Assembly: GCA_019693395.1 (NCBI GenBank)
Contig: JAAMXP010002472.1
Coordinates: forward strand, 2,381-54,803
Length of the DNA stretch: 52,423 nucleotides
Direction of reading: 5' to 3'
Source: Ettlia oleoabundans
Taxonomy: Eukaryota > Chlorophyta > Chlorophyceae > Chlamydomonadales
Part shown: positions 49,591-52,423 of the stretch, piece after piece
How the letters are laid out: each line of letters opens with the position of its first letter
How positions within the stretch are numbered: position 1 is the stretch's first letter
The notes under the pieces: generated by a model
The model's database searches: none
What the model saw: only the letters and a program-made list of their open reading frames with translations
Told to the model about the DNA's origin: nothing
Made by a program: the position numbers and the translations under genes

Positions 49591-50361
49591 GGAGATGCAG
49601 CAGGCCATGCACACGCGAAAACATACCGGCCGTCACCATGTGCAGGACGATGCCTGTGTCTGTTCATTACCAATGCAACACATGCATCCCTCCCTCCTGC
49701 TGCTCCAGCTATCAGCACCGGTCCAGCTTGTACGTGCCCTCTCACGCTTTTGCACACGGTTACCTCCAAGCGCTGGGAGTGTTTGCTGCCTGTCAACCCC
49801 TCCTCCCTCATTTTCATTGACCTTCTGCTGTCTCGCGTGCCCGCATCTTAATCCATGTACCCTCCCCAGCCTAGCTGCACTGCTAAGCCATCACCTGCTG
49901 CCAAATCCTGCCGCGAACTGAGCGTTTGCAACCCATGTGTAGTTACAAACTAGACCCCTGTGTTTCCCAGCGTTGCAAGGCGCAAGCTACAGTGCTGAGG
50001 CTGTGGTAGGGTGGTTGTGGTGGGATAGAAGGCATCAGGCAACAGTCTAGAACTGAGCAAACAGGGATAAAATGTGCGCTGGCTCTGACGGCGGCAAGGG
50101 GACGAGGGATAGGGGCATGCGCAGACAGCGCAACGGCCAGTTCAACGGCGGCCGCCAAAGCACACAGCGTGCCATGCAGCTATAGGTTTGTCGTTCAAAT
50201 CACACAGTTTCGCAGTGCTGGGGGGGGGCATATTGGCTGTGGAGTACCTTAAATATACAGGTCCGGAGGTTGGAATCAGCACAGCAGCCACCCAATTAAC
50301 ACATGTCCTTGCGAACATGGGGCAGGATCAAAAGCAACAGGCGGGTGCATGACGCACCCTT
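49591..50361. other. intergenic region between convergent DCN1-like and CaaX-protein genes
   Basis: The 771 bp hold both 3' UTRs. TTACA at 49943-49947 gives TGTAA on the minus strand. A run of G residues lies at 50221-50228. I see no gene. Confidence 0.5.
49943..49947 (-). terminator. putative UGUAA polyadenylation signal of the CaaX-protein gene
   Basis: TGTAA on the minus strand, ~415 nt beyond the TGA stop of the CaaX gene. Confidence 0.4.
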
Positions 50362-52377
50362 TCAGCATATAACACAGGCACAGCACTGCTTGGCAGCATC
50401 CTCTGCGCCCGCTGGCTCTGTCTCCAACGGTTTGGGTTTTGGTGATACGGCCCCCTCAATGTATGCAGCTGCCGTGCTGGCAGGCAGCGCCTCTTCCACC
50501 ACGACTGGAGTGGTGGCCACAACGGCAGCCCGCTCTTCCTCCTCCTGCAGCAAGGTGAGCAGTGAATGGGGGATGAATGAGCCCAGAATTCAGCCCTGCT
50601 TAACCTGAAATCAGCCATGGTCGGGGGTGACAGTCGACACACTGCCTAGCCTGTCCAACACTCTGCAAGCAACCAGTGGCAGCACATGTCCGGGGCATGA
50701 CATGCATGCAGCAACCGTCAGGGGACAGGCTCCTGCAGTTGCACACCTTGGGAGCATCCTTCACTGATGCTGCTGCTGCCTGCTCTGGGTTCGCACTGGC
50801 TCCCTCCTTCGCCTCCTCTGGTTCGCCCGCTTCATCTGCAACCGCTGCTGCCGCCTCCTCCCCTGCGCCTGCCTGACTGCTGACAGCCTCCGACTGTGCT
50901 GCTCCCGCTGCTACATCTTTCTCCTGGGAGTCGGCGGCAGCAGGACCATTGTCTGCAACGGGCGCCTCCGCAGAAGCCTGCTCAGCATCATCTGCAGCGG
51001 CCTGCATGCCACCCTTGACATCCACCGCCCCATCCCCATTGCTGCTGCTGCGCTCCTCTGCTGTTGCTGACTGGTCGCCAGCCTCAGCCGCAGCGTCAGC
51101 TGCCGCTGAAGCCTCTGCGTCTGCGGTGACACCGGGGCTAAGAGGCAGGCCCAGGTCTTTCTTGATGTCCTGCAGGTCCCGCATGATATCCTCCAGCTGC
51201 TGGCGGGTGTCAAGCTTGGAAGGGCTTCCAGGAGCGGCAGTGCCAGCCACACGCCTCACCCCCACCCGCGACTCGGTACGTGGTACACCCGCCGCCCCCC
51301 GTGATGCCGCGCCAGGTGCTTTGGAGCCGCTGCTGCGGGCTGGACTGCTAGGTGGCACAGTGCTGCCATACAGCCTGGAGCGGGAATTGCCATCCGCGAC
51401 CGTCTTCTGAGGGCTGCCTGCGTTGCCCATCTTGCTGGCACTGTCCGAGCTGCGCAGTGGGCTGGTGACACTTGTGTTGCGCTGCATGCTGGCTGCTCCC
51501 CGCTGTGGTGTGCTGCCCAGGCTGCGGTCGGGGCTGGGGGGCCCTTTCTGCGGCGGACTGCTCGTGCTGCCAGGTCGGGGAGGTGGGCTGCTGACGCTGC
51601 CTGGCCGCGGGATTCTGCAATACGTGATTGGAGGGAAGGCACATGAGGCAAGGGGGCCAAGAGGCAAGGGAATAAGTGCAGATGCGCACTTAGCTGCATG
51701 TCGCTGGCCTTGCAACCCAGCAAGCCAAACTGTCATTTGCAAGGACCAGTGTCAGCTGGACCATATTGGATTCCCCGGCCCCCCCCCCCTCCAGCACCCA
51801 CCTGCTACCAGACACAGAGGTGCTGCGTGCCGTCACTCGGCTCTCAGATGCTGCTGCTGATGCCGAGACTGCGCTGCGCTGCACCCCACTGCTGGACTTG
51901 GCGGGGCTGGGACCGGCGCTGGTCCGCCCACTGGCCCGAGCGCTGGCTGGGCTGCGGGCAGAAGTAGGATGGCTGCCACGGGGGGACAATGGGTCCTCCT
52001 TCTTTGCCGGCGGCTTGGACATGAGCGCCACCCTGCAACAGCGTTGAGCGCAGATAAAAACATAACTTGGCTGTAGATCAGCAACAACTTGGCAACAGAT
52101 GCCGGCAAGCAGGGTTGAAGTCAGGCAGGCTGGTACATTAGGTTGCGAGGTGCTGTTAACAGGGAATCGAGGTCCCCGCAATTACCGCTCGTACGACTGG
52201 CCACCTCACCTGGGCAGCTTGCCCCTGGTGCCCGCAGTGCCTGTGCTGTTGCTGGGCGTTGGTGCGGTCGCACTTGTTGGCCTGGTGCTGCTGCGGGATG
52301 ACAAACTGGATGCGGAAGCCTGGTTGGAGATTGGCAGCTTGCGCGCAGACACAGGGACATTGGGCAGCGGCAACACC
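50362..52377 (-). CDS. Ser/Pro/Ala-rich protein with C-terminal CaaX box (5' end outside window)
   Basis: I recognise no enzyme domain. Exons seen (minus): 52377-52210, 52032-51802, 51614-50747, 50544-50362; phases agree and give 482 residues before TGA. The first visible exon follows a TTGCAG acceptor, so earlier exons lie beyond the window. The first ~230 residues are basic and Ser/Pro-rich with many SP sites (PPAKKEDPLSPRGSHP, SSPPPRPGSTSSPPQKGPPS), as in microtubule- or membrane-associated disordered proteins. A short helix (LEDIMRDLQDIKKDLGLPLS) follows, then an acidic Ala/Glu-rich stretch. The protein ends KQCCACVIC: a CVIC CaaX box with neighbouring Cys residues. The box predicts farnesylation, with possible palmitoylation, and membrane attachment. 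Function unknown. An ATG at 52022 (MSKPPAKKED) could start a shorter form. Confidence 0.7.
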
Positions 52378-52423
52378 CTGCAAGGTGCAGCCCATAGTGG
52401 GTCAGGGGGTGAGTGGGGGTGGG
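52378..52423 (-). other. 3' end of an upstream intron of the CaaX-protein gene
   Basis: On the minus strand this ends in CACCTTGCAG, a strong acceptor directly before the first visible exon. The rest lies outside the window. Confidence 0.55.

Noticed and set aside
52156..52395. Frame starting MGCTLQ as the N-terminus of the CaaX protein (possible N-myristoylation)
   Set aside because: It ends in phase 0 at the GTGAGG donor, which does not fit the next exon. The Ser/Thr-rich frame through the same stretch is phase-matched.

Overview
The window looks like nuclear DNA of a core green alga (Chlorophyta). The evidence is the GC-rich, Ala/Gln-rich coding sequence, intron-dense genes with TGCAG-type acceptors, several UGUAA polyadenylation motifs, and a set of plant/algal gene families. 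There is no sign of organelle, bacterial or viral DNA. I rebuilt splice models by eye for fourteen multi-exon genes. In each fully modelled gene the exon lengths sum to an open frame; the exception is the gene at 44876-47233, which carries one in-frame TAG.

Layout, left to right. 64-228 (+): last exon of a SNF2-like helicase. 600-4442 (-): unrecognised coiled-coil protein. 4699-9153 (+): NIPA-type Mg2+ transporter with a very long tail. 9537-13878 (+): ATG13 (autophagy initiation). 14665-17698 (+): membrane-anchored PC-esterase-like protein, followed 96 nt later by 17795-19630 (+): FkbM-type methyltransferase. 20378-25303 (-): Elongator subunit ELP2. 25856-27841 (+): two-RRM RNA-binding protein. 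29001-32810 (-): myo-inositol-3-phosphate synthase. 33221-34337 (+): CCHC zinc-knuckle/WW protein. 34775-37919 (-): CDC73/parafibromin of the Paf1 complex. 39052-44226 (+): OPR/FASTK-like helical-repeat protein, probably organelle-targeted. 44876-47233 (+): MLLE (PABC)-domain gene with the in-frame TAG. 48034-49590 (+): DCN1-like neddylation factor. 50362-52377 (-): Ser/Pro-rich protein ending in a CaaX box, whose 5' end lies outside the window.

The genes are mostly unrelated housekeeping functions, not a single pathway. Two arrangements stand out. Four pairs are head-to-head with short shared upstream regions (256, 552, 410 and 1132 bp between start codons). The PC-esterase and FkbM genes are so close that they probably share one transcript or encode one fused polypeptide. 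Both would act on glycans, so that pair is the best candidate for a functional unit.

Other observations: about 9 of 92 inferred introns use GC-AG splice sites. The NIPA stop codon is split by a splice donor, which predicts two isoforms. The ELP2 gene carries an intronic CCTG repeat and a CTG tract coding for serine. I saw no tRNA, rRNA, transposon or CRISPR array.
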